A stretch of 64,000 nucleotides of DNA from Micromonospora fulviviridis (GCF_014648395.1 NZ_BMRA01000006.1:97100-161099), one strand, 5' to 3'; numbered from the stretch's first letter, positions 55,501 through 63,784 are shown. Notes: a model not told the origin generated them from the sequence alone. Translations and numbers: made by a program.

Positions 55501-55766
55501 CCACCGGGACCTACGACCTGCGCCTCGTGCAGACGCTGGCCCGGGACTACGGCACCAACACGGTGGCGATCGACGGTGCCCGGATCGGGCCGGCCTTCGA
55601 CGCGTACCACTCGCCGGAGGTGGTCGTGAGCGACCCGCTCGACTACGGCCAGCGAGAGCTGACGGCGGGCCGGCACACGCTCACCCTCACCGTGACCGGC
55701 AAGGCCGCCGCGTCGGTCGGCTACCTGGCCGGGCTCGACTACGTCGAGGCACGGCTCGTCTCGTGA
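52515..55766 (+). CDS. Secreted GH172 (DUF2961) glycosidase, candidate exo-alpha-D-arabinofuranosidase
   Basis: A 1083-residue secreted protein. The signal peptide (1-40) has a twin Arg and ends ASAS. The catalytic DUF2961/GH172 double jelly roll spans ~50-630, with GGNDDGFSGRYSCLR, TGAGEIDSIWFTRDEG and the hallmark IHGTGTEDFYESGWYFNHG (~602-620). A second DUF2961-like beta region follows (GDRTVLTATFEGDDG, FRVALDEDNAGAVLRR), then a fibronectin III domain (~845-935) and a C-terminal CBM-like module (IEGESLLPAVSADAP). Known GH172 enzymes cleave alpha-D-arabinofuranosides of mycobacterial arabinan or fructofuranosides. The ATG at 52515 follows GAAAGG. It is divergent from the GTPase/GH116 operon with a shared operator region. 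Confidence 0.88.
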   Translation: MTPTTRVRRTSPRRLLGAAAAATLIAGSVVVGLTAPASASTGSTTNGPVGWDVYRRLDRLPELTDGSRAYQFSSFDRSGGNDDGFSGRYSCLRTSAEGCVIAEATGAGEIDSIWFTRDEGNVSATGTIKVVLDGKTVLDAKLQDVVDGKLGAPFVYPVVANAAQSSGGVYIKAPMTYRSSMRVTTEKNPIFYHVSYRKFTTPDGVSTFDPTDRAEDVIAQLKAAGTRDPKPAQPGAATATRAFAVPAGGRTTLASGVGPGAITALHLKIPQLVGAPEPIADDGRAFGAGGGSEFTVAVDPGNTGVRLTRRLDPHIGHQRARILVDGAPVAEWPANDPVPFGTWLDQTVELPASATSGKTKLTIRNEFVSSDLDINEFTYWVDSLASGTAKRTDTVDLGPAHTDAEAAHGYRITAQTWQGSNTFSYPADDERKAAVAASDAVLRDTRLRISFDGKTTVDAPLGEFFGTGLGLHPVRSLMFGVDTANTTLSAWWPMPYQSRWSIELRNGSDVAIKPSVATVTTAGSARWAAALRPTGDTGYFRATATSADTTPGADHLFLDVAGRGKFVGETHTMEGHIPAGNQRNYLEGDERVYVDGAQSPSIHGTGTEDFYESGWYFNHGTFSAPMNGNPAHEVADYGCQYDCTGAYRLTLAESVAFSTGLRFGIEHGPGDQDPARYGSTAYWYGQDTLGQRWTDTVDVGDTASEAAHQYASGGDRTVLTATFEGDDGAPRPVTDDVRASTGPIRFRVALDEDNAGAVLRRVGDQSAGYQSVAVQVDGRDAGTWSQPLANASHRWLEDEYRLPAALTGGRDAVTVTLTPTAGAPAWSAARYAVLSLVTPFTDDTRPGAVSGLTATSGTTNAVTLAWQQAQDDVYAPRYEVFASRQADFTPGPGNRVGTTTRPSFEHTGLGLRETWYYRVRAVDAAGNAGPYSPTASASTGDTLRIEGESLLPAVSADAPADPQGDCCGIHWSQSAQLWFHANGPNQSVTVNFTVPTTGTYDLRLVQTLARDYGTNTVAIDGARIGPAFDAYHSPEVVVSDPLDYGQRELTAGRHTLTLTVTGKAAASVGYLAGLDYVEARLVS

Positions 55767-55772
55767 CCGATC

Positions 55773-55807
55773 GGAGCCGCCGGGTCCGGACCGGGCCCGG
55801 CGGCTCC
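55773..55807 (+). terminator. Hairpin between GH172 and the ABC transporter
   Basis: GGAGCCGCCGGG and CCCGGCGGCTCC form a perfect 12-bp stem with an 11-nt loop, 7 bases after the GH172 stop. It may end or attenuate transcription, which would set a lower or separate level for the importer. Confidence 0.65.
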
Positions 55808-55851
55808 GGCCCGACCCGCAGCAGACCCGCAGACGACTGACGAGGTGCCGC

Positions 55852-57390
55852 ATGACAGAACGCCCGCTGGTCCGGATGACCGGCATCGGCAAGCGGTTCG
55901 GCGGTGTGCACGCCTGCCGCGACATCGACCTCACCGTCCGGGCGGGCGAGGTGCACGCGCTGCTCGGCGAGAACGGGGCCGGCAAGTCGACACTGATCAA
56001 CGTCCTCTCCGGCGTGATCACCGAGTACGACGGCGCCATCGAACTCGAGGGGCGCCCGGTGAGCTTCGCCGGCCCGTCCGACGCCCAGCGCGCTGGTATC
56101 GCCACTATCCACCAGGAGCTGGACCTGGTGGCCGGGCTCTCCATCGCGGAGAACATGTTCCTCGGGCGCGAGCCACGCACCCGGCTGGGCACCGTCGACA
56201 TCCGGCGGATGCGCCGGCAGGCCACGGACCACCTGCGTGCGCTCGGCGCCGACCTCGACCCGCGGCGGCTCGTCGGGTCATTGCGCGTAGGCGAGCAGCA
56301 ACTGGTCGAGATCGGCCGGGCGCTGTCGCTGGACGCCCGGGTGCTGATCATGGACGAGCCGACCGCCGCGCTGGCGGACGCCGAGGTCGAACGCCTCTTC
56401 GCGACGATCGCGGAACTGCGCCGGGCCGGCGTCGGCATCGTCTACATCTCGCACCGGATGGCGGAGATCGAGGTCGTCGCGGACCGGGTCACCGTGCTGC
56501 GCAACGGCAGCGTCGCGGGCAGCGTCGACCCGAAGACGGCCTCCCGCGACGACATCATCCAGCTGATGGTCGGCCGGTCGGTCGACGCGCTCTTCGGAGA
56601 GGGGCGCAACGAGCCCGGGGACGTGCTGCTCGATGTCCACGGACTCGCCGTGACGCCACGCCGGCCCACACCCGGGCGGACCGAGCCGGCCGGTGTCGAC
56701 CTCTCGGTGCGTGCCGGCGAAATTGTCGGACTCGCCGGGCTGATGGGCGCCGGCCGCACCGAACTGCTCGAAACCCTCTTCGGCGCCGGGGGCTCCGGCC
56801 GCCGCGCCGGCCAGGTGACGATCGACGGCCGCCCGTACCGCCCGCACGGCCCACGATCCGCCCTGGCGCGCGGGGTGGCATTCGTCCCCGAGGATCGGCG
56901 TGGCGCCGGACTGATGCTCGAGCACTCGGTGACCGACAACGTCGTGCTCTCCGCGCTGTCGACACTGACGACGCTCGGCCTCGTACGCCGGCAGGCGGTG
57001 AAGCGGACGGTGGCCGGGCAGCTCAGCGCCCTGGCGGTGAAGGCCGCCTCGCCCGCGGTCGCCACCGCCACGCTCTCCGGCGGCAACCAGCAGAAGGTCG
57101 TGTTCGCCAAGCAACTGCTGACGCGACCGCGGCTGCTGCTGCTCGACGAGCCGACCAGAGGCGTCGACATCGGGGCCAAGGCCGAGATCTACCGGCTGCT
57201 GCACCAACTCGCCGACACCGGCATGGCGATCCTGCTCGCCTCGTCCGAACTACCGGAGCTGCTCAGCCTCTGTGACCGTGTGGTCGTCCTGCACCGCGGT
57301 CGCACCGTGGCCGCGCTGCCCCGCGCGTCCGCCACCCAACAAGCGATCCTCGCCGCGGCCAACGGGGACGACGCCAAGGAGACCCGATGA
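55852..57390 (+). CDS. Ribose-type sugar ABC importer, ATP-binding protein (RbsA-like)
   Basis: A 512-residue tandem ATPase of the CUT2 (RbsA/AraG/XylG) family. The first domain has Walker A LLGENGAGKSTL, Walker B VLIMDEPTAAL and H-loop ISHR. The second has the usual degenerate Walker A GLMGAGRTELL, signature LSGGNQQK and LLLDEPTRGVDIGAK. It drives uptake of a monosaccharide through the permease encoded next, with which it overlaps by 4 bp. CUT2 systems import pentoses and hexoses as monomers, in keeping with exo-acting glycosidases outside. Confidence 0.95.
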   Translation: MTERPLVRMTGIGKRFGGVHACRDIDLTVRAGEVHALLGENGAGKSTLINVLSGVITEYDGAIELEGRPVSFAGPSDAQRAGIATIHQELDLVAGLSIAENMFLGREPRTRLGTVDIRRMRRQATDHLRALGADLDPRRLVGSLRVGEQQLVEIGRALSLDARVLIMDEPTAALADAEVERLFATIAELRRAGVGIVYISHRMAEIEVVADRVTVLRNGSVAGSVDPKTASRDDIIQLMVGRSVDALFGEGRNEPGDVLLDVHGLAVTPRRPTPGRTEPAGVDLSVRAGEIVGLAGLMGAGRTELLETLFGAGGSGRRAGQVTIDGRPYRPHGPRSALARGVAFVPEDRRGAGLMLEHSVTDNVVLSALSTLTTLGLVRRQAVKRTVAGQLSALAVKAASPAVATATLSGGNQQKVVFAKQLLTRPRLLLLDEPTRGVDIGAKAEIYRLLHQLADTGMAILLASSELPELLSLCDRVVVLHRGRTVAALPRASATQQAILAAANGDDAKETR

Positions 57391-58451
57391 ACTCGCCCAA
57401 CCCCACCGCCGTCGCCGAAGCGCCACCCGAGACACCGCCCCGCCGCCGGCCGATCCGGCTGCCGCAGGACCGGCACGCGATCGTCGACAGCTTCTTCCGG
57501 TTCCAGAGCCTGTTCGGCCTGGTCGCCGTCTTCGTCATCGCCATCGCCGTGTCGCCCGTCCGCAACGGCGAGAGCGTCTTCCTCAGCTCCGGGAACCTGG
57601 CCAACATCGTCCGGGCGGTCTCGGAGATCGGCATCATCGCGGTCGGGATGACGTTCGTGATCCTGATCGGCGGGATCGACCTATCAGTCGGGGCGGTGCT
57701 CGGGCTCGCCGCGGTCGGGTCGGCCACCCTGATGGTCGACAGCGGCATGGCGATCATGCCGACGGTCCTGATCGTGCTGTTCATCGGCACCGCGTTCGGC
57801 GCCACCCAGGGTGCGATCGTCGCCCGGCTCGGCATCCAGTCGTTCATCGTCACCCTCGCCGGCCTGCAGGCGGCCCGCGGCATCGCCCGGATGTGGTCCG
57901 GCGGGCTGGGCATCCCCATCGCCTACGGTGACGGGCCGCAGGAAGCGCCGCAGGCGTTCTCGATGCTGAGCGGGTCGATCAACGGGATCCTCCCGGTGCC
58001 GGCGCTGCTGTTCCTCGCCATCGGAGTCGGTGCGCTGCTGGTGCTGCGCAGCACCGCCTTCGCCCGGCACGTGTACGCCATCGGTGGCAACGAGAAGGCC
58101 GCCCGGCTGTCCGGGGTGCCGGTGCGCCGCGTCCGCATCACAGTGTTCGCGATCTCCGGCCTGCTCGCCGCGCTGGCCGGGATCATCCACGCCGGGCAGC
58201 TCAACCAGGGCAGCCCGAACGACGGCGCCGGCTACGAACTGGACGCGATCGCGGCCGTGGTCATCGGCGGGACGAGCCTTGCCGGCGGCAGCGGATCCAT
58301 GGGCGGCACCATCGCCGGCGCCCTGCTGCTCGGAATCCTCAACAACATCCTCGCTCTCAACAACATCGACGCGAACGTGCAGCTGGTCGTCAAAGGCCTG
58401 GTCATCGTGGCTGCCGCCGCCTTGCAGAAGCTACGTCCTCGCATCGCCTGA
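57387..58451 (+). CDS. Ribose-type sugar ABC importer, permease (RbsC-like)
   Basis: A 354-residue membrane protein with about nine or ten helices of the BPD_transp_2 family. Conserved blocks: GMTFVILIGGIDLSVGAVLG, LGIQSFIVTLAGLQAARGIA, AIGGNEKAARLSGVPVRRVR, AVVIGGTSLAGGSGSMGGTI. The N-terminal ~35 residues are cytoplasmic and Pro/Arg-rich. Start codon overlaps the ATPase stop (ATGA). Works as a homodimer with the 55852 ATPase. Confidence 0.95.
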   Translation: MNSPNPTAVAEAPPETPPRRRPIRLPQDRHAIVDSFFRFQSLFGLVAVFVIAIAVSPVRNGESVFLSSGNLANIVRAVSEIGIIAVGMTFVILIGGIDLSVGAVLGLAAVGSATLMVDSGMAIMPTVLIVLFIGTAFGATQGAIVARLGIQSFIVTLAGLQAARGIARMWSGGLGIPIAYGDGPQEAPQAFSMLSGSINGILPVPALLFLAIGVGALLVLRSTAFARHVYAIGGNEKAARLSGVPVRRVRITVFAISGLLAALAGIIHAGQLNQGSPNDGAGYELDAIAAVVIGGTSLAGGSGSMGGTIAGALLLGILNNILALNNIDANVQLVVKGLVIVAAAALQKLRPRIA

Positions 58452-58474
58452 CCCACCACCCAATGGAGGAAACC

Positions 58475-59476
58475 ATGCGTTATGCCCGAAGAGCCGCCAC
58501 GATCCTGGCGCTGGCCGCGCTCGTCGCCACCTCAGCGTGCAGCGTCGAGGACGATCCCGGCAGCAGCTCCGACGCCTCGGCGAAGTGCGGCAGCGGGAAG
58601 GACTTCCTGATCGGCATGTCCCAGGCCAACAACGCCGAGCCGTACCGGCAGGTCATGAACGACGACGTGACCAACGCCGCGAAGTCCGTGCCCGGATTCA
58701 AGGTGGTCGTCTCGGACGCGGCCCAGGACAACAGCAAGCAGGTGGCCGACGTGGAGAACTTCCTCTCCCAGGGCATCAACCTGCTGATCATCTCGCCGAA
58801 CGAGGCGAAGCCGCTGACCGCGGTGGTCAAGAAGGCGTACGACCAGGGGATCCCGGTCATCGTGCTGGACCGCAAGGTCGAGGGCGACGCTTACACGGCC
58901 TTCATCGGTGGCGACAACGTCGCGATCGGAAAGGCGGCGGGCGAGTACTACGCGAAGACGCTGCTGCCGCAGGGCGGCAAGGTCGTGGAGATCTCCGGCC
59001 TGCCCGGCTCCACCCCGGCCGCCGAGCGCGCCCAGGGCTTCCGGGAGGGCATCGCGAGCAACCCGAAGATCGAGATCGTGGCGAGCCAGACCGCCGAGTG
59101 GCTGCGGGAGAAGGGGCAGAGCGTCATGGACGCGATGCTCAAGGCGAACCCGGACATCGACGCGGTGTACTCGCACAACGACCCGATGGCGGAGGGCGCC
59201 TACCTGGCGGCGAAGGCGGCCGGCAAGGAGACCGCGATCAAGTTCACCGGGATCGACGCGCTGCCCGTCCCCTCGGGCGGCATCAAGGCCGTCGAGCAGG
59301 GTCGCCTCCAGGCGACGTTCCAGTACCCGACCGGCGGGCGTGAGGCGATCGACCTGGCCAAGAAGATCCTCGTCGACTGCGCCAAGGACGTGCCGAAGAC
59401 GACCACCCTCGGCACCCAGCAGATCACCAAGGAGAACGCCGCGGAGGTCTACACCACGCTCGGCGGCAAGCAGTAG
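58475..59476 (+). CDS. Sugar ABC importer, substrate-binding lipoprotein (RbsB-like)
   Basis: A 333-residue lipoprotein. The signal ends in the lipobox VATSAC with acyl-acceptor Cys22. The mature part is a type I periplasmic-binding fold (IGMSQANNAEPYRQVMNDDV, LLIISPNEAKPLTAVVKKAY, VIVLDRKVEGDAYTAFIGGD, IDAVYSHNDPMAEGAYLAAK). It belongs to the ribose/fructose-binding family. The ATG at 58475 has GGAGG in front; an upstream GTG-type start would add four residues. It determines the specificity of the importer; free D-arabinose is my inferred ligand. Confidence 0.95.
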   Translation: MRYARRAATILALAALVATSACSVEDDPGSSSDASAKCGSGKDFLIGMSQANNAEPYRQVMNDDVTNAAKSVPGFKVVVSDAAQDNSKQVADVENFLSQGINLLIISPNEAKPLTAVVKKAYDQGIPVIVLDRKVEGDAYTAFIGGDNVAIGKAAGEYYAKTLLPQGGKVVEISGLPGSTPAAERAQGFREGIASNPKIEIVASQTAEWLREKGQSVMDAMLKANPDIDAVYSHNDPMAEGAYLAAKAAGKETAIKFTGIDALPVPSGGIKAVEQGRLQATFQYPTGGREAIDLAKKILVDCAKDVPKTTTLGTQQITKENAAEVYTTLGGKQ

Positions 59477-59482
59477 GGCAGG

Positions 59483-59517
59483 GCTGGTCCGCCGCCGGAG
59501 GCAGGCGGCGGACCAGC
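59483..59517 (+). terminator. Terminator hairpin after the importer operon
   Basis: GCTGGTCCGCCGCC and GGCGGCGGACCAGC form a perfect 14-bp stem with a 7-nt loop, 6 bases after the lipoprotein stop. Confidence 0.8.
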
Positions 59518-59576
59518 GCCGGTCGCGCGCCCGTCCGGCGCGCCACGTCGCCACCCGTAGAGCTCTGGAGGTTCGC

Positions 59577-61268
59577 ATGCCCCGCCCACCGTCCCGCTTC
59601 GGTCGGCTGTCCGCGCTGCTCGCCCTCGCCCTGGGGCTGATCGTCGCCCCGGCGCCGGCCCGGGCCGCCGACACCGCCGAGGTGAGCAACCAGCCGTACG
59701 AGAACCGGTCCGTCCAGGTCACCGCCGGCGAGTTCGTGAATGTGTACGACCCCAGCGTCGGCGAGAACGAACGCTGGTACTACAACGACCACACCATGGT
59801 GCGCGACCGCGCGACGGGCCTGTGGCACGTCTTCGCGATCACCCACGCCGAGCCCGCCAACCCATTGGACGAGAAGTTCTTCGGCCATGCCACGGCGCCG
59901 TCACCCCGTGGCCCCTGGACGAAGCAGCCGTTCGCCCTGGAGGCCGACCCGAGCGCGGGGGAGACACACATCTGGGCGCCGTACGTGCTGTTCCACGGCG
60001 GCACCTACTACATGTTCTACGCGGGCGGCACCGCCGACCACGAGGCGTACCGGATGCACCTCGCCACGTCCAAGGACCTGACGACCTGGACACGGCATCC
60101 GGGCAACCCGCTCTTCACCGACGGCTTCGACGGTCGGGACCCGATGGTGACCCGGGTCGGCGACCAGTGGGTCATGTACTACACCGCCAACAGCACCCCG
60201 GCCGGTGGCCACCACATCGTCGCCTACCGCACGAGCCCTGACCTCGTGCACTGGAGCGACCGGCGGACGGCCTTCGAGCACCCGGCCATCGGCACCTTCG
60301 GCGGGCCGACCGAGTCGCCGTTCGTGGTGCAGCGCGGCAGCTCGTGGTATCTCTTCGTCTGCTGTGAGAGCGGCTACCAGGACACCCGCGTGTACCGCAG
60401 CGAGGACCCGTTCCACTTCACCGTCGACCAGCTCGCCGGCCGGATCGAGGCGCACGCCGCCGAGGTGGTCAAGGACGACTCCGGCACCGGCCAGTGGTAT
60501 GTCACGGGCGCCGGCTGGGGTCACGGCGGGCTCTGGCTGGCGCCGCTGAACTGGCGTACGCCGGTGGTGACGAAGGGGCGGCTCGTCAGCACGCCCTACT
60601 ACCGCGCCGTCGTGCAGACCGCGCCCGAGTCCCGGCTGGTCTCCTACGAGGCCGACCCGACCGGCCGAGGCGCGTACCGGCCCGTGACGGACTCGTCGTT
60701 CCGTTCCACGGCGCCCTACCTCGCGGTCGGCACCTTCGGTCCCACCGACACGGCGGGCGCCGCCCGGAACGTGACGGTGTCGCCCGACGGCACGGACGTG
60801 CTCCTGGCCGGAATCCCGCTCGGCGACGAGCCCGTGACCGTCGACTGGCGCTTCCGGTTCGCACGGACCACGGTGGATGTCGACCTCGCCTGGCACGTGA
60901 CCGGCACGACCAGCGCGCCGGTCTGGGAGGCCGCCTGGAACGTCGACTCGGCCCTGCCCCGGCTCGCGGACCCGGCCGGCGCCGATCGCGACGGGGACGC
61001 GGCGGGCTTCACCCGGTGGACGCTCGCCACGGACGACACGACCACGCTGGCGGTCGCGTACCGGGACGGGTCGGCCTGGAGCGAGGACAACCGGTGGTTC
61101 AACCGGCCGAGCGGCTCGATCGCCTGGCAGCCCCTGTGGCAGCCCGGCGGGCGGTCACTGCCGGTGGGAGACCTCCCCGGCGGGACCTGGCGCATCGGCG
61201 TGAGCGGCGCGCCCGCCGACACCGGGTTCGCAGAGGCCCTAGCGGCTTCTCTCAACGGCACGGCGTAG
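59577..61268 (+). CDS. Secreted five-bladed beta-propeller glycosidase (GH32/GH43-like)
   Basis: A 563-residue secreted protein with signal peptide 1-31 (ending ARA). A five-bladed propeller covers ~45-345 with the three acidic positions of clan GH32/43/68-type enzymes: WYYNDHTMVRD (Asp, nucleophile/base), DGFDGRDPMV (Asp, transition state) and GGPTESPFVV (Glu, acid). A C-terminal beta-sandwich (~370-563) resembles the GH32 C-terminal module. Clan members cleave furanosides (fructofuranosides, arabinofuranosides). The start has TGGAGG upstream. Position after the importer suggests release of oligosaccharides or side residues from the same polymer; exact activity is unknown. It has its own terminator. 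Confidence 0.8.
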   Translation: MPRPPSRFGRLSALLALALGLIVAPAPARAADTAEVSNQPYENRSVQVTAGEFVNVYDPSVGENERWYYNDHTMVRDRATGLWHVFAITHAEPANPLDEKFFGHATAPSPRGPWTKQPFALEADPSAGETHIWAPYVLFHGGTYYMFYAGGTADHEAYRMHLATSKDLTTWTRHPGNPLFTDGFDGRDPMVTRVGDQWVMYYTANSTPAGGHHIVAYRTSPDLVHWSDRRTAFEHPAIGTFGGPTESPFVVQRGSSWYLFVCCESGYQDTRVYRSEDPFHFTVDQLAGRIEAHAAEVVKDDSGTGQWYVTGAGWGHGGLWLAPLNWRTPVVTKGRLVSTPYYRAVVQTAPESRLVSYEADPTGRGAYRPVTDSSFRSTAPYLAVGTFGPTDTAGAARNVTVSPDGTDVLLAGIPLGDEPVTVDWRFRFARTTVDVDLAWHVTGTTSAPVWEAAWNVDSALPRLADPAGADRDGDAAGFTRWTLATDDTTTLAVAYRDGSAWSEDNRWFNRPSGSIAWQPLWQPGGRSLPVGDLPGGTWRIGVSGAPADTGFAEALAASLNGTA

Positions 61269-61277
61269 CCTCCGGCC

Positions 61278-61314
61278 CCGCGGCCGGCCACCGCAGCACG
61301 TGGCCGGACCGCGG
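61278..61314 (+). terminator. Terminator hairpin at the end of the sugar locus
   Basis: CCGCGGCCGGCCAC and GTGGCCGGaCCGCGG pair over 14 bp with a single bulged A and an 8-nt loop, 9 bases after the propeller-glycosidase stop. Confidence 0.75.
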
Positions 61315-61705
61315 GAGTCGGCGCTATTGACGTCGACGGCTTCCGGCTCGTAGCCGAGTCGATGCTCGCTCACGGGCTCATCTGAGACGGCGGCGTACCC
61401 GTAGCGAGGATGCTGGGCAGAGTAGGGGAGTCCTGAACCCTCATCCGCCGATCCCGGCCCCGCTCCTCCAGCCAGCTACGGGCCGCGCTGCCCAAGCTGA
61501 GCGCGAAGGTCTTGAGCGAAAGGCTGGCCAGGCTGGCACTGAACGAGCTGATCGAGTGCCGCCGCCAGAAGGACTTTCCCCCGTCTACCGGCTCACCCCA
61601 AGGCCCGACACGAGCGTCCGCTGGCTGTGCCCCGTCGTCTGACAGGTCAGAGCGGTCGAGGACCGAGCGAGCAGACGGAAGCGGCTGCTGCTGCGGATCT
61701 GCCGG
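61315..61705. other. Gene-free stretch
   Basis: About 390 bp between the sugar locus and the HIT-family gene. Short open frames exist, but none has a recognisable product or good start. Confidence 0.5.
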
Positions 61706-62329
61706 TCACGCACGCGGTGGGGTGGCAGCCGATCGGCGCCCCCCATGTGAGGCGACCAGGGCATCAGCCACGATCGCGGCGTCCGCCTCGGCGACGTCGG
61801 CGGGATACTCCGGCAGGAGATCGTCCCAGACGACCAGCCAGGATCCGTACAGCTGCGCCTGGCCCTCCGGGCGGGCGAAGAACCAGACGTGCAGGTGCGC
61901 GCCGCCGTCGCCGATGCGGTAGACGTGGGCTCGCGAGATGTGCGGCAGAGCCTGCACGTGGCGGACGATTCGCGTGGTCAGCAGTCCCAGCTCCGCGGCG
62001 AGATCGTCGGGAAGATCCGCCATGTCATAGTGATCGCGCGGGTACAGCATCAGCACCAGCGGCACGCCCACTCCCGGGACGCGGGCCAGGCGCCAGCGAT
62101 CGTTGAACCAGATTCCCTCGTCGCGCTCCTGGCAGTTCCGGCACTGCGCCGGATCCTCGCCGTGCCGGGCGGGCTCGGGCAGCATCGGCGGGCGCAGCGG
62201 CGCGACGCGCAATCCATCCTGTTCGAACGGGCTGATGTCCCATCCCGTCATACGCGCCAGCGGAAGCCGCCGCTCGCCGTCTGCGACAGCCACCGCATGC
62301 TCATAGAACTCATCGGGACGCAAGGCCAT
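61706..62329 (-). CDS. HIT-like protein
   Basis: A 207-residue protein. The histidine-triad-like region is RIGDGGAHLHVWFFARPEG (HxHxW), preceded by CRNCQERDEGIWFNDRWRLA with a Cys pair and VLMLYPRDHYDMADLPDDLA, as in HIT-fold nucleotide hydrolases/transferases. The third His of the canonical triad is replaced by Trp, so catalysis is uncertain. The ATG at 62329 has no Shine-Dalgarno sequence but a TACTAG hexamer ~12 nt upstream, so it may be leaderless. The longer frame to 62425 is less likely. Confidence 0.75.
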   Translation of the reverse strand: MALRPDEFYEHAVAVADGERRLPLARMTGWDISPFEQDGLRVAPLRPPMLPEPARHGEDPAQCRNCQERDEGIWFNDRWRLARVPGVGVPLVLMLYPRDHYDMADLPDDLAAELGLLTTRIVRHVQALPHISRAHVYRIGDGGAHLHVWFFARPEGQAQLYGSWLVVWDDLLPEYPADVAEADAAIVADALVASHGGRRSAATPPRA

Positions 62330-62598
62330 GGCGCGAAGACTAGTACAACCAAGATCCACCGTATCCACCCCTATAACGGCGCCGGACCGCCACGGCTCGA
62401 CGGGTGGCAACACGCTCGATGGCACGGACTGGCCGTGGGAACCCTCTTGTCGGCTATGAGCGGGCCCGCCAACGCCAAGGGAAGCTCACGCGCTGTGACG
62501 ACCGCCCGCGGCAGGCGCACCGAGGGGCTAAATGACTGCGTCTGACCTGCAGAAGAATCGGATCGCACCCGCCGGCGCCGTCATGCGATCGTTGCCGC
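62330..62598. other. Divergent intergenic region
   Basis: Contains the promoters of the divergent HIT and GNAT genes. No other feature was recognised. Confidence 0.45.
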
Positions 62599-63207
62599 AT
62601 GCCCCAGCCGATCTTGCGTACGGACCGTCTGCTGCTGGTTCCGCTTGCCGACAGGCACCTTGGGTTGGAGATCCAACTCGACTCCGACCCGGAGGTGCTT
62701 CGCTACATCTGCGGCCGGGCGCGATCCAGGGATGAGGTGATCGCATCCCATGCGCAGCGAATGGCCTTGGCAGGCAAGGTGGAGGCCCTGGGCTATTGGG
62801 TGGCGTTCGGCTCTGATGGCGGTGCCCGTGGCTCGAGGCCGCCGGCGAGTGAGGACGACGGTGAGTTCATCGGGCTGATGATGCTTCCGCCGGCGCACGG
62901 CCCCGATCAACCTGACGACCCGACTGTCACAGACCTGGGTTACCGCGTCGTCCGCCGGCACTGGCAGAAAGGCTTGGCGAGCGAGGCATCCCGCGCGTTG
63001 CTCCGGCATGCCTTCGACACCGTCGGGCAGAGCCGGGTGATCGCGCAGACCATGGCCGTGAACACCGGGTCTCGCCGGGTGATGGAGAGCATCGGCATGC
63101 GGTACGTGCGCACCTACGTCCCGCGTGGGGATGCCCCGCTGCCCGGAGCGGATGTCGAGTACGAGATGACCCGCGAGATGTGGGAGGCACGACGTGACGC
63201 TTGCTGA
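62599..63207 (+). CDS. GNAT-family N-acetyltransferase (RimJ/RimL type)
   Basis: A 202-residue acetyltransferase of the Acetyltransf_3 type. The N-terminus is ILRTDRLLLVPLADRHLGLE; the acetyl-CoA region is LGYRVVRRHWQKGLASEASR ALLRHAF, and the C-terminal VNTGSRRVMESIGMRYVRTY is typical (VxxxNxxSxxVxEKxGF). Substrate unknown; such proteins acetylate amino groups of proteins, antibiotics or small molecules. It overlaps the next GNAT gene by 14 bp, so the two are likely co-translated. Confidence 0.9.
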   Translation: MPQPILRTDRLLLVPLADRHLGLEIQLDSDPEVLRYICGRARSRDEVIASHAQRMALAGKVEALGYWVAFGSDGGARGSRPPASEDDGEFIGLMMLPPAHGPDQPDDPTVTDLGYRVVRRHWQKGLASEASRALLRHAFDTVGQSRVIAQTMAVNTGSRRVMESIGMRYVRTYVPRGDAPLPGADVEYEMTREMWEARRDAC

Positions 63208-63784
63208 GGCAGGATTGCGCGGCTACGGCGTGGAGTTGCAGCCGCTGACCGAGTCCCACGTGCCCGACTTGATCGAGGCGGCCAGCGACGGAAACCTCTG
63301 GGAACTGTTCTTCACGAGCGTTCCCAACCCCGACACCATGGGCGGGACGGTCAGGCGGTTCATCGCCGAACGGTCGGCGGGCACCACCCAGCCCTTCGCC
63401 GTGTGCCTGTCCGACGCCGGCCAGGCGGTGGGCATGACCAGCTTGTGCCACATCGACGCAGCCAACCGCCGCGCCGAGATCGGCTACACCTGGTACGCAG
63501 CCTCCCAGCAGGGAACCGGTATCAACGCAGCCTGCAAACTCCTCCTACTGACCCGCGCCTTCGACGACATGGGCTGCATCGCGGTGGAGTTCCGCGCCCA
63601 CTGGCTCAACCACCGCTCCCGCAAGGCGATCGAACGCCTCGGCGCCAAGCAAGACGGAATCCTGCGCAGCCACAAGATCATGCCCGATGGAACCGTGCGC
63701 GACACTGTCGTCTATTCGATCATCGCGAGCGAGTGGCCCGCCGCCCGGACGGAACTCAACCGCCGCCTCACAACGCCGAGATAG
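63194..63784 (+). CDS. GNAT-family N-acetyltransferase (RimJ/RimL type)
   Basis: A 196-residue acetyltransferase: VELQPLTESHVPDLIEAASD, RRAEIGYTWYAASQQGTGIN AACKLLLL, and FRAHWLNHRSRKAIERLGAK with QDGILRSH. This is the subgroup whose members include small ribosomal-protein-type acetyltransferases. The GTG at 63194 lies inside the end of the preceding GNAT gene. The pair may be a tandem of distant paralogues rather than a recent duplication. Confidence 0.9.
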   Translation: MTLAEAGLRGYGVELQPLTESHVPDLIEAASDGNLWELFFTSVPNPDTMGGTVRRFIAERSAGTTQPFAVCLSDAGQAVGMTSLCHIDAANRRAEIGYTWYAASQQGTGINAACKLLLLTRAFDDMGCIAVEFRAHWLNHRSRKAIERLGAKQDGILRSHKIMPDGTVRDTVVYSIIASEWPAARTELNRRLTTPR

